Positions 16,858-24,783 of a stretch of 64,000 bases of DNA are shown here, piece after piece. The stretch spans positions 1,364,001 to 1,428,000 of the forward strand of contig NZ_CP140152.1 of NCBI RefSeq assembly GCF_034479515.1, in the 5' to 3' direction. Every line of letters starts with the position of its first letter. The first letter of the stretch is position 1. Origin of the DNA: Duganella zoogloeoides. GTDB taxonomy: Bacteria; Pseudomonadota; Gammaproteobacteria; Burkholderiales; Burkholderiaceae_D. The notes beneath the pieces were generated by a model. It worked only from the letters and a program-made list of their open reading frames with translations. It had not been told where the DNA came from and made no database searches. The position numbers and the translations under genes were made by a program.

Positions 16858-19254
16858 ATGCAAAACCCGGCTCAACACACCTTGTCGTTCGGCGTCGACG
16901 GCATGACTTGCGCCTCGTGCGCCGGCCGGGTCGAGAAGGCGCTGGCCGGCGTGCCCGGCGTGGTTGACGCCAGCATCAACCTGGCCACCGACACGGCGCG
17001 CGTCACCAGTAGCACGCCGATTGCGCTGGCGCCGCTGCAGGCGGCGGTGGAGCAGGCCGGCTATGCGCTGGTTACCAGCGAGATCGACCTGGGCATCGAA
17101 GGCATGACCTGCGCCTCGTGCGTGGGGCGGGTGGAAAAGGTGCTGCTCAAGGTGCCCGGCGTGCATGCCGCCAGCGTCAACCTGGCCACCGAGAGCGCGC
17201 GCGTCAAGGTCAGCGGCGTGGAAGCCGCCGCCCTGGTCGCAGTCCTCGACAAGGCCGGCTACCCGGCCAGCGTCGCCAACAATGACAGCACGGTCACCAC
17301 AGCAGCCGCCGCAACCCCGGCGCGCGATGGCTGGAAAGTGGTGCTGGCAGCCACCTTGTCGCTGCCCCTGATGCTGCCGATGCTGCTCGAGTGGGCCGGC
17401 CTGCACTGGACGCTGCCGGGCATGCTGCAATGGGCACTGGCAACGCCGGTGCAATTCCTGCTCGGCTGGCGCTTTTACCGGGCCGGCTGGAAAGCGGTGC
17501 GGGCCGGCGCCGGCAATATGGACTTGCTGGTCGCCCTCGGCACCAGCGCCGCCTATGGTTTGAGCGTGTACCTGCTGCTGGCCGGCCACAGCGGCATGGC
17601 GCACCTGTATTTCGAAGCCTCGGCCGTCGTGATCACCCTGGTCTTGCTGGGCAAGTGGCTCGAATCGCGTGCCAAGCGCCAGACCGCTGCGGCCATCCGG
17701 GCGCTGCAAGTGCTGCGCCCCGAGTCGGCCCGGGTGCGCCGCGACGGCCAGGAGCACGATGTTCCGGTGGCGCAGGTGCGGCTTGGCGACCTGGTCGTGG
17801 TGCGTCCCGGCGCCCGCATACCGGTTGATGGCGTCGTGCTCGAAGGCGCCAGCGATGTCGATGAAGCGCTGATCACCGGCGAGAGTCTGCCCGTGAGCAA
17901 ACACGCGGGCGAGCAGGTGACGGGCGGCGCCCTGAACGGCGCCGGCGTGCTGCTGGTGCGCACCAGTGCCGTGGGGCTGGAGTCTACCTTGTCGCGCATT
18001 ATCAGGCTGGTGGAAGACGCGCAGGCGGCCAAGGCGCCGATCCAGCACCTGGTGGACAAGGTGAGCGCCATCTTCGTGCCGGTCGTGCTGGTGCTGGCCC
18101 TGGCGACGCTGCTGGGCTGGTGGATTGCCAGCGGCGACCTGGAAACGGCGATTATCAACGCCGTGGCCGTGCTGGTGATCGCCTGCCCATGCGCCCTGGG
18201 CCTGGCCACGCCGGCGGCGATCATGGCCGGCACCGGCGTGGCGGCACGCTACGGCATCCTGATCAAGGACGCCGAGGCGCTGGAGGTGGCGCACGCGGTC
18301 ACCACGGTGGTGTTCGATAAAACCGGGACCTTGACGCTCGGCATGCCCGTGCTGGCGGCCCTCCACGCGCATGACATCGGCGAAGAACGCCTGCTGCAAC
18401 TGGCGGCAGCCATCCAGGCCGGCAGCGAGCATAGTCTTGCCAGGGCCGTACTTACCGCAGCCGCTGCGCGCCAGCTGGCGCTCTTGACGGCCAGCGGCGT
18501 AGCGGCCTTGCCGGGCCGGGGGCTGGCGGCCCAGGTCGATGGGCTGGCCTTGAAGCTGGGCAGCACGCGCCTGATGCAGGAGGAGGGCGTGGACCTGGCG
18601 CCGCTGCAAGAACAGGCGCAGGCGCTGGAAGCGGCCGGCAACACGATTTCCTGGCTGTCGTGCGGACCGCAGTTGCTGGGCCTGTTCGCCTTCAGCGACC
18701 CGGTCAAGCCTGGCGCGCGCGCGGCGATTGCCCGGCTGCAGGCGCTGGGCATTGCCACCGTCATGCTGACTGGCGACAACCAGGGCAGCGCGCAGACCGT
18801 CGGCAAGCTGCTCGGCATCGATACGGCGGTGGCCAATTTGCTGCCGGCCGATAAAGTGGCTAGAATCGTGCAGCTGAAGGCGGCTGGCGCCAGGGTCGCG
18901 ATGGTGGGCGACGGCATCAACGACGCGCCGGCGCTGGCGGCGGCCGATGTCGGCATCGCCATGTCCACCGGTACCGACGTTGCCATGCAGGCGGCCGGCA
19001 TTACCCTGATGCGCGGCGACCCGTCGCTGGTGGCGGACGCCATCGATATTTCGCGCCGCACCTACAGCAAGATCCGCCAGAACCTGTTCTGGGCCTTCAT
19101 CTACAACCTGGTGGGCATTCCGCTGGCGATGCTGGGGTTGCTCAATCCCGTGGTGGCCGGCGCTGCCATGGCACTGAGCTCCGTCAGTGTGATCAGCAAT
19201 GCGCTGCTGCTGCGCCGCTGGAAACCCGCCACCACACCCCGGAGTGCCACATGA
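16858..19254 (+). CDS. copA: CopA-type Cu(I)-exporting P1B-1 ATPase
   Basis: A 798-residue inner-membrane pump that exports cytoplasmic Cu(I) (or Ag(I)) at the cost of ATP. Two N-terminal metal-binding domains each carry GMTCASC (Cys 18/21 and 85/88). Then come the transmembrane helices, the CPC metal site near 443-445 in [12 protein letters not shown], the phosphorylated Asp in DKTGTLT (about 487) and the hinge [10 protein letters not shown] (about 684). Length and order are standard for CopA. The ATG at 16858 has AGGA 8 bases upstream. The stop overlaps the cueR ATG by 4 bp, so pump and regulator share a transcript. Confidence 0.96.
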   Translation: MQNPAQHTLSFGVDGMTCASCAGRVEKALAGVPGVVDASINLATDTARVTSSTPIALAPLQAAVEQAGYALVTSEIDLGIEGMTCASCVGRVEKVLLKVPGVHAASVNLATESARVKVSGVEAAALVAVLDKAGYPASVANNDSTVTTAAAATPARDGWKVVLAATLSLPLMLPMLLEWAGLHWTLPGMLQWALATPVQFLLGWRFYRAGWKAVRAGAGNMDLLVALGTSAAYGLSVYLLLAGHSGMAHLYFEASAVVITLVLLGKWLESRAKRQTAAAIRALQVLRPESARVRRDGQEHDVPVAQVRLGDLVVVRPGARIPVDGVVLEGASDVDEALITGESLPVSKHAGEQVTGGALNGAGVLLVRTSAVGLESTLSRIIRLVEDAQAAKAPIQHLVDKVSAIFVPVVLVLALATLLGWWIASGDLETAIINAVAVLVIACPCALGLATPAAIMAGTGVAARYGILIKDAEALEVAHAVTTVVFDKTGTLTLGMPVLAALHAHDIGEERLLQLAAAIQAGSEHSLARAVLTAAAARQLALLTASGVAALPGRGLAAQVDGLALKLGSTRLMQEEGVDLAPLQEQAQALEAAGNTISWLSCGPQLLGLFAFSDPVKPGARAAIARLQALGIATVMLTGDNQGSAQTVGKLLGIDTAVANLLPADKVARIVQLKAAGARVAMVGDGINDAPALAAADVGIAMSTGTDVAMQAAGITLMRGDPSLVADAIDISRRTYSKIRQNLFWAFIYNLVGIPLAMLGLLNPVVAGAAMALSSVSVISNALLLRRWKPATTPRSAT

Positions 19255-19643
19255 ATATCGGACAAGCCGCTGCCGCCTCGGGCATCACCGCCAAGATGAT
19301 CCGCTACTACGAGAGTATCGCGCTGGTGCCGCCAGGACGGCGGTCCGACGCCGGCTACCGGGTGTACAGCGACGATGATTTGCACGTGCTGCGCTTCGTC
19401 AAGCGCGCCCGGACGCTCGGCTTTTCGCTGGAACAGATCCGCGAACTGCTGTCGCTATGGCACAACAAGGCGCGCGCCAGTGCGGACGTCAAGGCCATCG
19501 CGCTGGGCCATGTGGCTGAACTGAACCAGCGCATCGCCGAACTGACCGAGATGCGCGACACCTTGCAAACGCTGGCCGGCTGCTGCCAGGGCAACGACCG
19601 TCCCGATTGCCCGATTCTGCAGAGCCTTGCCAATCCGGCGTGA
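19251..19643 (+). CDS. cueR: CueR, MerR-family Cu(I)-responsive activator
   Basis: A 130-residue regulator with an N-terminal winged-helix DNA-binding domain, a dimerisation helix and a C-terminal metal loop. The residues that define Cu(I) selectivity sit at the E. coli CueR positions: Cys112 and Cys120 ([11 protein letters not shown]) and Ser77 (ARASADVK), where Zn and Hg sensors have Cys. It should bind the 19-bp-spacer promoter in front of copA and twist it into an active form when Cu(I) is bound. It overlaps copA by 4 bp, so it is also autoregulated through that promoter. Confidence 0.96.
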   Translation: MNIGQAAAASGITAKMIRYYESIALVPPGRRSDAGYRVYSDDDLHVLRFVKRARTLGFSLEQIRELLSLWHNKARASADVKAIALGHVAELNQRIAELTEMRDTLQTLAGCCQGNDRPDCPILQSLANPA

Positions 19644-19706
19644 TTCGTGCCCGGCCTGGTCGCCAGGCTGGCGCGGCGGTTTTGCGCGCGGTGCTAGCAT
19701 CGGGAC

Positions 19707-20429
19707 ATGACGACACCCTATCAACTCTATTACTGGCCCGGCCTGCAAGGGCGCGGCGAATTCGTGCGGCTGGCCCTGGAAGAGGCGGGCGTTCCCTACG
19801 AGGATGTGGCACGGAAGAAGAAGGGCATGCCGGAGCTGCAAGCAAGCCTCGATTTCGCGCACAGCGAGCACCCGGCGTTCGCACCGCCGGTGCTGCGCGC
19901 GGGCGAAATGCTGATCGGGCAGACTGCCAACATCCTGCTGTTTCTCGGCGCCCGCCACGGCCTGGCGCCGCGCGCGGAAGCAGGGCGGCTGTGGACCAAC
20001 CAGCTGCAACTGACGATTGCCGACATCGTCAACGAGGTGCACGATACCCATCACCCGCTCTCGACCAATCTGTACTACGAAGACCAGAAGAAGGCGGCCA
20101 AGGTGCGCGCCAAGGATTTCATCGCCGAGCGCATCCCGAAATTTCTCGGCTACTTCGAGCAGGTGCTGGCCAACAACCCGGGGCGCGGCGCGTTTGCCGT
20201 GGGTTCCAGGTTGTCGTACGTGGACTTGTCGCTGTTCCAGCTGATGGCCGGCTTGCGTTACGCGTTTCCCAATGCGATGGCGCGCCAGGAGCACGCGTGG
20301 CCGCGGCTGGCCGCCTTGCACGACGCGGTGGCCGCGCGGCCCGATATCGCCGCGTATTTACGCTCGAAGCGGCGGATACCGTTCAACGAAGACGGCATCT
20401 TCCGTCACTATCCGGAACTCGACAAGTAA
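19707..20429 (+). CDS. glutathione S-transferase family protein
   Basis: A 240-residue cytoplasmic protein. The N-terminal thioredoxin-fold half (YQLYYWPGLQGRGEFVRLALEEAG) with a Tyr near residue 8, and a helical C-terminal half (residues about 90-210), match sigma-like or S-crystallin-like GSTs. The TAN motif after the conserved cis-Pro region (PPVLRAGEMLIGQTANIL) would bind the glutamyl part of glutathione. It sits between the copper genes cueR and copZ; a link to copper stress is only suggested by position. Substrate unknown. Confidence 0.88.
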   Translation: MTTPYQLYYWPGLQGRGEFVRLALEEAGVPYEDVARKKKGMPELQASLDFAHSEHPAFAPPVLRAGEMLIGQTANILLFLGARHGLAPRAEAGRLWTNQLQLTIADIVNEVHDTHHPLSTNLYYEDQKKAAKVRAKDFIAERIPKFLGYFEQVLANNPGRGAFAVGSRLSYVDLSLFQLMAGLRYAFPNAMARQEHAWPRLAALHDAVAARPDIAAYLRSKRRIPFNEDGIFRHYPELDK

Positions 20430-20431
20430 CG

Positions 20432-20632
20432 TCAGCTGGCGCTCGCGACGGGGAACCCGGCATCGGCAATTGCCGCCTTGAGCGGCGCCAGCCCGGTGGC
20501 GCTGTCGATGCGCACCGTCTTGCTGGCCAGATCGACTTCCACCTTCGCCGCTGCATCGACCGCCTGCACCGCGCGCGTGACGGCGCTGACGCAATGGCCG
20601 CAGGTCATGTCTTCCACTTGTAGCTGATACAT
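20432..20632 (-). CDS. copZ: CopZ-like copper chaperone (HMA domain)
   Basis: A 66-residue single-domain ferredoxin-like metallochaperone. The MTCGHC motif (Cys 11 and 14) binds Cu(I), and the fold runs MYQLQVEDMTCGHCVSAV to the end with no extra domain. It would hand Cu(I) to the N-terminal domains of CopA. AAGGAG lies 7 bases before the ATG. It is convergent with the GST gene, only 2 bp apart, and transcribed toward it. Its own promoter is not obvious, and I see no clear CueR box directly upstream. Confidence 0.9.
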   Translation of the reverse strand: MYQLQVEDMTCGHCVSAVTRAVQAVDAAAKVEVDLASKTVRIDSATGLAPLKAAIADAGFPVASAS

Positions 20633-20707
20633 GGTGTTTCTCCTTACAGGTTGGGGTCATCATACTGTAAGGCTTCCAGCGGTGGTAAGGTCAAGCGGAT
20701 GCTGCCT

Positions 20708-20992
20708 TCACCCCAGTGGCGGATCGTCCAGCCGTGCCAGGTCGAGGCTGACCAGGGCCCAGATGCCGTCGGCGTAGCTGGGCTCGCGCGACAGGTATTC
20801 CACCTCCGAGGCCTTGATTTCGAACGCCTTGCCCTGTTCGACCAGCTGCCCCACGTGGCCATAGATGGCCTTGGTGGCGTTGCTCATGGCGCGATCCACT
20901 GTTTCGCCGCTGGTGGTGCAACCGGGAATGTCCGGTACTGTCACGCCGTACTTGCTGCCGCCATGCTTTTGGATCAGAATCGGAATATCCAT
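20708..20992 (-). CDS. HicB-like antitoxin-family protein, orphan and possibly frameshifted
   Basis: A 94-residue protein with an N-terminal HicB fold: MDIPILIQKHGGSKYGVTVPDIPGC, then TSGETVDRAMSNATKAIYGHV. The ATG at 20992 has a GAGGTG ribosome site; a longer frame from 21031 lacks one. HicB antitoxins neutralise HicA mRNA interferases, but no hicA-like frame lies on either side. The protein stops at ARLDDPPLG with no C-terminal DNA-binding domain. The sequence after a G4 run at the stop continues in another frame as GSIRLTLPPLEALQ, resembling the RINVTLP strand of longer HicB proteins, so a frameshift is possible. Confidence 0.7.
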   Translation of the reverse strand: MDIPILIQKHGGSKYGVTVPDIPGCTTSGETVDRAMSNATKAIYGHVGQLVEQGKAFEIKASEVEYLSREPSYADGIWALVSLDLARLDDPPLG

Positions 20993-21237
20993 CGTGTCAC
21001 CTCGGCCGGGTCCAAAAATCAGGAGAATCAATGACTTGGAGGTCTCAGTGTCGTACAGTCACGGCCACGTTTCAAGCACTTTCGTGAGAGTTTACGACCG
21101 CACTTTTTATATTAGTAACAAATGTTGAAATGCATAAATCTCCGCTCTATCGTGGTTTAACCTTCTAAACATCAGATCCCCCATCCCCTTAGCTGGCCAG
21201 GCAATTCGCTTACACCATCCAACAAGCGGGGAAAATC

Positions 21238-21482
21238 ATGAAAAAACTCGTGCTCGCCGCATTTGCTTTGGCAGTTGCCGCCTTTGGCAGCGCCAACGCC
21301 GCCGTCATCACGTTCCAGGGCGCCCAGCCCCGCGCCGCCGCACAAACCACCGCCGAAGGCTATCGCGACACCGTGCAAGCCACTGTTGCCGGTTTGCCAC
21401 TGAGCTCGAGCTTTACCACGCAAAAACCTATGCCCTGATGTTCGGTTGCGTGGTGGCGCGCCGCCGCCAGAAACAAGGCTGA
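21238..21482 (+). pseudogene. decayed PEP-CTERM protein: signal peptide fused out of frame to sorting tail
   Basis: The frame from ATG 21238 (GGGGA ribosome site) gives a clean signal peptide, MKKLVLAAFALAVAAFGSANA, then about 45 residues and a stop at 21438 after QKPMP. In a different frame the DNA just before and after that stop reads TYALMFGCVVARRRQKQG and then stops at 21482. This is the hydrophobic plus Arg-rich tail of a PEP-CTERM sorting signal, normally preceded by PEPA. Such proteins are usually about 200 residues, so most of the middle is missing and the ends are out of register. A functional 66-residue exported peptide cannot be excluded. Confidence 0.72.
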
Positions 21483-21917
21483 TAACGGGGTTTCCATCAC
21501 CGCCGCACCCCCCGGCGGTGCCAGCACTACCCTCGGTTACATCTCCTGCTCTCGCCTTTCGCCCCAGCTGTTATTCCCTCTAACAATTACTGCAATTTCC
21601 GCTCCGTGCACCTTATTGGTGAATTCGCTTCATGGTGGTGCAAATGAGGCTTTTAATTTAATTTTGATAATTTATATTTTTATCAAATTAAATTCGCAAT
21701 ATATTGATAAAAATTATTATAAATATGCCTCAGTCGCAAAAAAGCAACATTAAATTATATTTGTAACTAAATGCAACTGTTTCAGCTGCATAATAAATAT
21801 TCTTGCTTTTACGGAATTATTATTGGTAGGTAAATCTTTGCTAGTAATGGTCGTGATTGCCGGAGTTTGGTTCACATTATAAAAACTGGTTGCATAAAGC
21901 ACAAAAAGGGAAGAGCA
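21483..21917. other. gene-free, strongly AT-rich spacer before the TonB receptor
   Basis: About 435 bp without a coding frame. The part from about 21640 to 21830 is far richer in A+T than the rest of the window. It holds an imperfect dyad (21655-21694) and several TTGATAA/TTATCAA words, and TGAGGC near 21645 is mirrored by GCCTCA near 21728. The last 70 bp should carry the promoter and leader of the TonB receptor gene. No promoter could be assigned with confidence. Confidence 0.6.
21655..21694. repeat. AT-only inverted repeat
   Basis: Left arm AATTTAATTTTGATAA (21655-21670) and right arm TTATCAAATTAAATT (21680-21694) are complementary except for one missing base. Being free of G-C stem pairs it would be a weak RNA hairpin, so a protein-binding dyad or nucleoid-protein site is more plausible than a terminator. 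Confidence 0.55.
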
Positions 21918-24695
21918 ATGTTATTGAAAGAGAAAACCAGTGTCATCTTGGTGCGGCTGGCGATCGGTACTTTTGCCGGTACCGCGATGCTTGCACAATT
22001 GGCCCATGCACAGGACGCCAACCTGGCAGCCCAGCCGGTGGCCGAAGCCAAGACCACCGAAGACAGCAATCCTGCAGTTCAGAAAGTGTATGTGACCGGC
22101 TCCAACGTGCGCCGCATTTCGGTGGAAACGGCGTCGCCTGTGCAAATCATCACCCGCGACGAACTCACCCGTGGCGGCGCCACGTCGCTCAACGAAGTCC
22201 TGCGTACCATTTCCGCCAACGTCGGCGGTATCGATGAAAACCGCACCAACGGCTTCAGCGCCGGCGCAGCCGGCCTCAACCTGCGCGGTTTCGGCAGCCA
22301 GGCAACCCTGATGCTGATCAATGGCCGCCGCCTGGCGCCGTATGCGCAGCCGGAGTTCCAGACCACCTTTGTCGACCTGAACTCGATTCCCGTCGGCGCC
22401 GTCGAGCGCGTCGAAATCCTCAAGGATGGCGCCTCGGCCATTTACGGTTCGGAAGCGATGGCCGGCGTGGTCAACATCATCCTGCGCGACAGCTTCGAAG
22501 GCCTGGAACTGGGCGGCTCGCTGGGCGAGTCCAGCCGCAGCGACGGCAAGCAAAAACGCGCCACCGTCAGCTACGGCAAGGGCAGCCTGGTCGAAGACCA
22601 CTTCAATGCCTACGTCACCCTGGACGTGCGCCAGCGCGACCCGATGTATATGTACAACCGCGACGGTTACCTGGGCACCCAGGACCTGCGCGCCTACGGT
22701 TACAAGGACCAGCGTTCGCTGTACACCTATCCGGGCAACATCTACTGGACCGACAAGGCGACCAATGTGCTCACCTCGCGCACGCTCGACAAGAACTGCC
22801 CGGCCGACCGCCTGGTGCCCGCATCGAGCGTACTGGGCGCCACGTCGGTGGGCCAGGCGTGCGTGTTCGATGATTACAAGGACAGCTCGATCAATTCCGC
22901 CGGCAAGACCGACCGCTTCGGTATCACCAGCCGCCTGACCTGGCAGCCGACCGCCAACACCACCCTGTTCAGCGAGCTGATGTTCAACCGCAACAAGGCC
23001 ACGGTGACCGGCCTGCTGCACTGGGTGGCCGGCCAGAACGGCCAGATCGTCCCGGCGCTGCCGATCACCCACCCGCAGTATCCGCAAGAACTGATCGGAC
23101 CGGACGGTAAAACCCTGGCCGGCGGCAATGGTACCGTGCGCGTGCGCGCTTCGCTGCGCGACTTCCCGGGCCAGGGCCAGAACAACACGACCGATTTCGG
23201 CCGCTACCTGGTGGGCGCCAAGGGCGACTTCAAGAACTGGGACTGGGAAACCGCCTTGCTGCGCACCGACAGCAAGGTTTCCTCGCGCAATACCAGCGCC
23301 ATCCTGGCCACCCCGTTCATCGATGCGTACACCAACGGCACCTTCATCTTCGGTGGCGGCGCCGCCAACCAGGCGCTCTACAACTCGATCACGGCCAGCC
23401 CGAAGAACGGCTTCAAGTCCGGCCTGACCCAGATCGACGGCAAATTGTCCGGCGAGCTGTTCAACCTGCCGGCCGGTGCAGTCGGCCTGGCGGTGGGCGC
23501 CGAGTTCCGTCGCGAAACGCTGTCCACCAATCCCGATCCGCTGGCAGTCGAGGGCGAGCTGTATCACCAGGCGCAATTGCCGCCCGGCTTCTCGAACAGC
23601 CGCCGTATTTCGTCGGTCTATGCCGAGTCGACCGTTCCCGTGTTGCCGTCGGTCGAAGCCCAGTTGGCGTTGCGCTATGACCACTACTCGGACTACGGCA
23701 ACTCGACCACGCCGAAAGTGGGCGTGAAGTGGAATGCCACGTCGTCGTTCGTGGTGCGCGGCACGTATGCCGAAGGCTTCCGTGCACCGACCCTGGTGGA
23801 AAACTCGACCGATGTGCGCAATGCGTTCCTGACGTTCCGCGATCCGGCCCGCTGCAACGCCAGCTTCACCCTCGGTTGCAGCGGCTCGAGCGCGTACCAG
23901 AGCGGCGCCAACCCGGCACTGCAGCCGGAAACGGCGAAAAGCTACACGCTGGGCGTGGCATGGGAACCGAGCCCGTCGTTCATGGCGACGCTGGACTTCT
24001 TCCAGATCAAACGCGTCGATGAAATCGGCACGTACGACCTGTCGAAGGTGCTGGCCGATCCTGACCGCTACGCCAACGATCCGGCCGCCGTCATCACCCG
24101 CGCGGCGCTGACCGCCGCCGACCGTGCCGCCGGCGCCACCGCTGGCGAGATCACCAACATCCGCATGTTGCTGACCAACGTGGCGGTGTCCAAGATCCGC
24201 GGCGCCGACCTGAAGCTGACGGGCCGCCTGAACATGGGCGAGTACGGCGTGCTGACGCCAACGCTGAACGTGAGCTACACGCAGTCGTACAAGAACGCGC
24301 CGTCGCCAACGTCGGACCTGATCGAGTACGCCGGCACCCGTGGCACGCCGTCGGTGCAGGCCAACCTGGGCCTGGCGTGGAAGAAGGCGGCATATGCGCT
24401 GTCGGCCGACACCGTATTCGTCGGCAAGATGGCGTCGGTGGCGGACCGTACCACCGAGTGCGTGATGGCGACCGAAGGCTACCCGCAACTGTGCACGGGC
24501 ATTGCTTCGTTCACCGTGGTCAACCTGGGCGGCAGCTACAGCGGTTTCAAGAACACCAAGCTGAGCTTTGCGATCCAGAATGCCTTCGACCGCAAGCCGC
24601 CGTTCCACCCGAACGACGGCGCCAACTACTACGCGCCGCTGCATAGCGCGATGGGACGTTACTTCCAGTTGACCGCCGATTACAGCTTCAAGTAA
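21918..24695 (+). CDS. TonB-dependent outer-membrane receptor
   Basis: A 925-residue receptor. I start at the ATG at 21918 (AGGGAAGAG upstream), which gives a signal peptide ending LAHAQ; the frame opens 51 bp earlier. An N-terminal plug covers about 55-190 (VYVTGSNVRRI, SPVQIITRDEL, LNLRGFGSQATLMLINGRR, ILKDGASAIYGSEAMAGVVNI), followed by a 22-strand-type barrel to the C-terminus. No STN domain, so no direct signalling to an anti-sigma factor. The ligand is not evident. The next gene encodes an exported S9 peptidase, which suggests a peptide substrate rather than a siderophore. Confidence 0.93.
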   Translation: MLLKEKTSVILVRLAIGTFAGTAMLAQLAHAQDANLAAQPVAEAKTTEDSNPAVQKVYVTGSNVRRISVETASPVQIITRDELTRGGATSLNEVLRTISANVGGIDENRTNGFSAGAAGLNLRGFGSQATLMLINGRRLAPYAQPEFQTTFVDLNSIPVGAVERVEILKDGASAIYGSEAMAGVVNIILRDSFEGLELGGSLGESSRSDGKQKRATVSYGKGSLVEDHFNAYVTLDVRQRDPMYMYNRDGYLGTQDLRAYGYKDQRSLYTYPGNIYWTDKATNVLTSRTLDKNCPADRLVPASSVLGATSVGQACVFDDYKDSSINSAGKTDRFGITSRLTWQPTANTTLFSELMFNRNKATVTGLLHWVAGQNGQIVPALPITHPQYPQELIGPDGKTLAGGNGTVRVRASLRDFPGQGQNNTTDFGRYLVGAKGDFKNWDWETALLRTDSKVSSRNTSAILATPFIDAYTNGTFIFGGGAANQALYNSITASPKNGFKSGLTQIDGKLSGELFNLPAGAVGLAVGAEFRRETLSTNPDPLAVEGELYHQAQLPPGFSNSRRISSVYAESTVPVLPSVEAQLALRYDHYSDYGNSTTPKVGVKWNATSSFVVRGTYAEGFRAPTLVENSTDVRNAFLTFRDPARCNASFTLGCSGSSAYQSGANPALQPETAKSYTLGVAWEPSPSFMATLDFFQIKRVDEIGTYDLSKVLADPDRYANDPAAVITRAALTAADRAAGATAGEITNIRMLLTNVAVSKIRGADLKLTGRLNMGEYGVLTPTLNVSYTQSYKNAPSPTSDLIEYAGTRGTPSVQANLGLAWKKAAYALSADTVFVGKMASVADRTTECVMATEGYPQLCTGIASFTVVNLGGSYSGFKNTKLSFAIQNAFDRKPPFHPNDGANYYAPLHSAMGRYFQLTADYSFK

Positions 24696-24783
24696 TCGCG
24701 GCAGGATCAAAGGCGCCGTGGCCGCGAGGTGACGGCGCCTTTGACCTCATGAGTGTTTTTGTTCCCGAATCGAGGAGACAGTT

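Noticed and set aside
20993..21237. Search for a HicA toxin next to the HicB-like gene
   Set aside because: No frame of 55-85 codons with the HicA double-stranded-RNA-binding-like pattern and catalytic His on either side.
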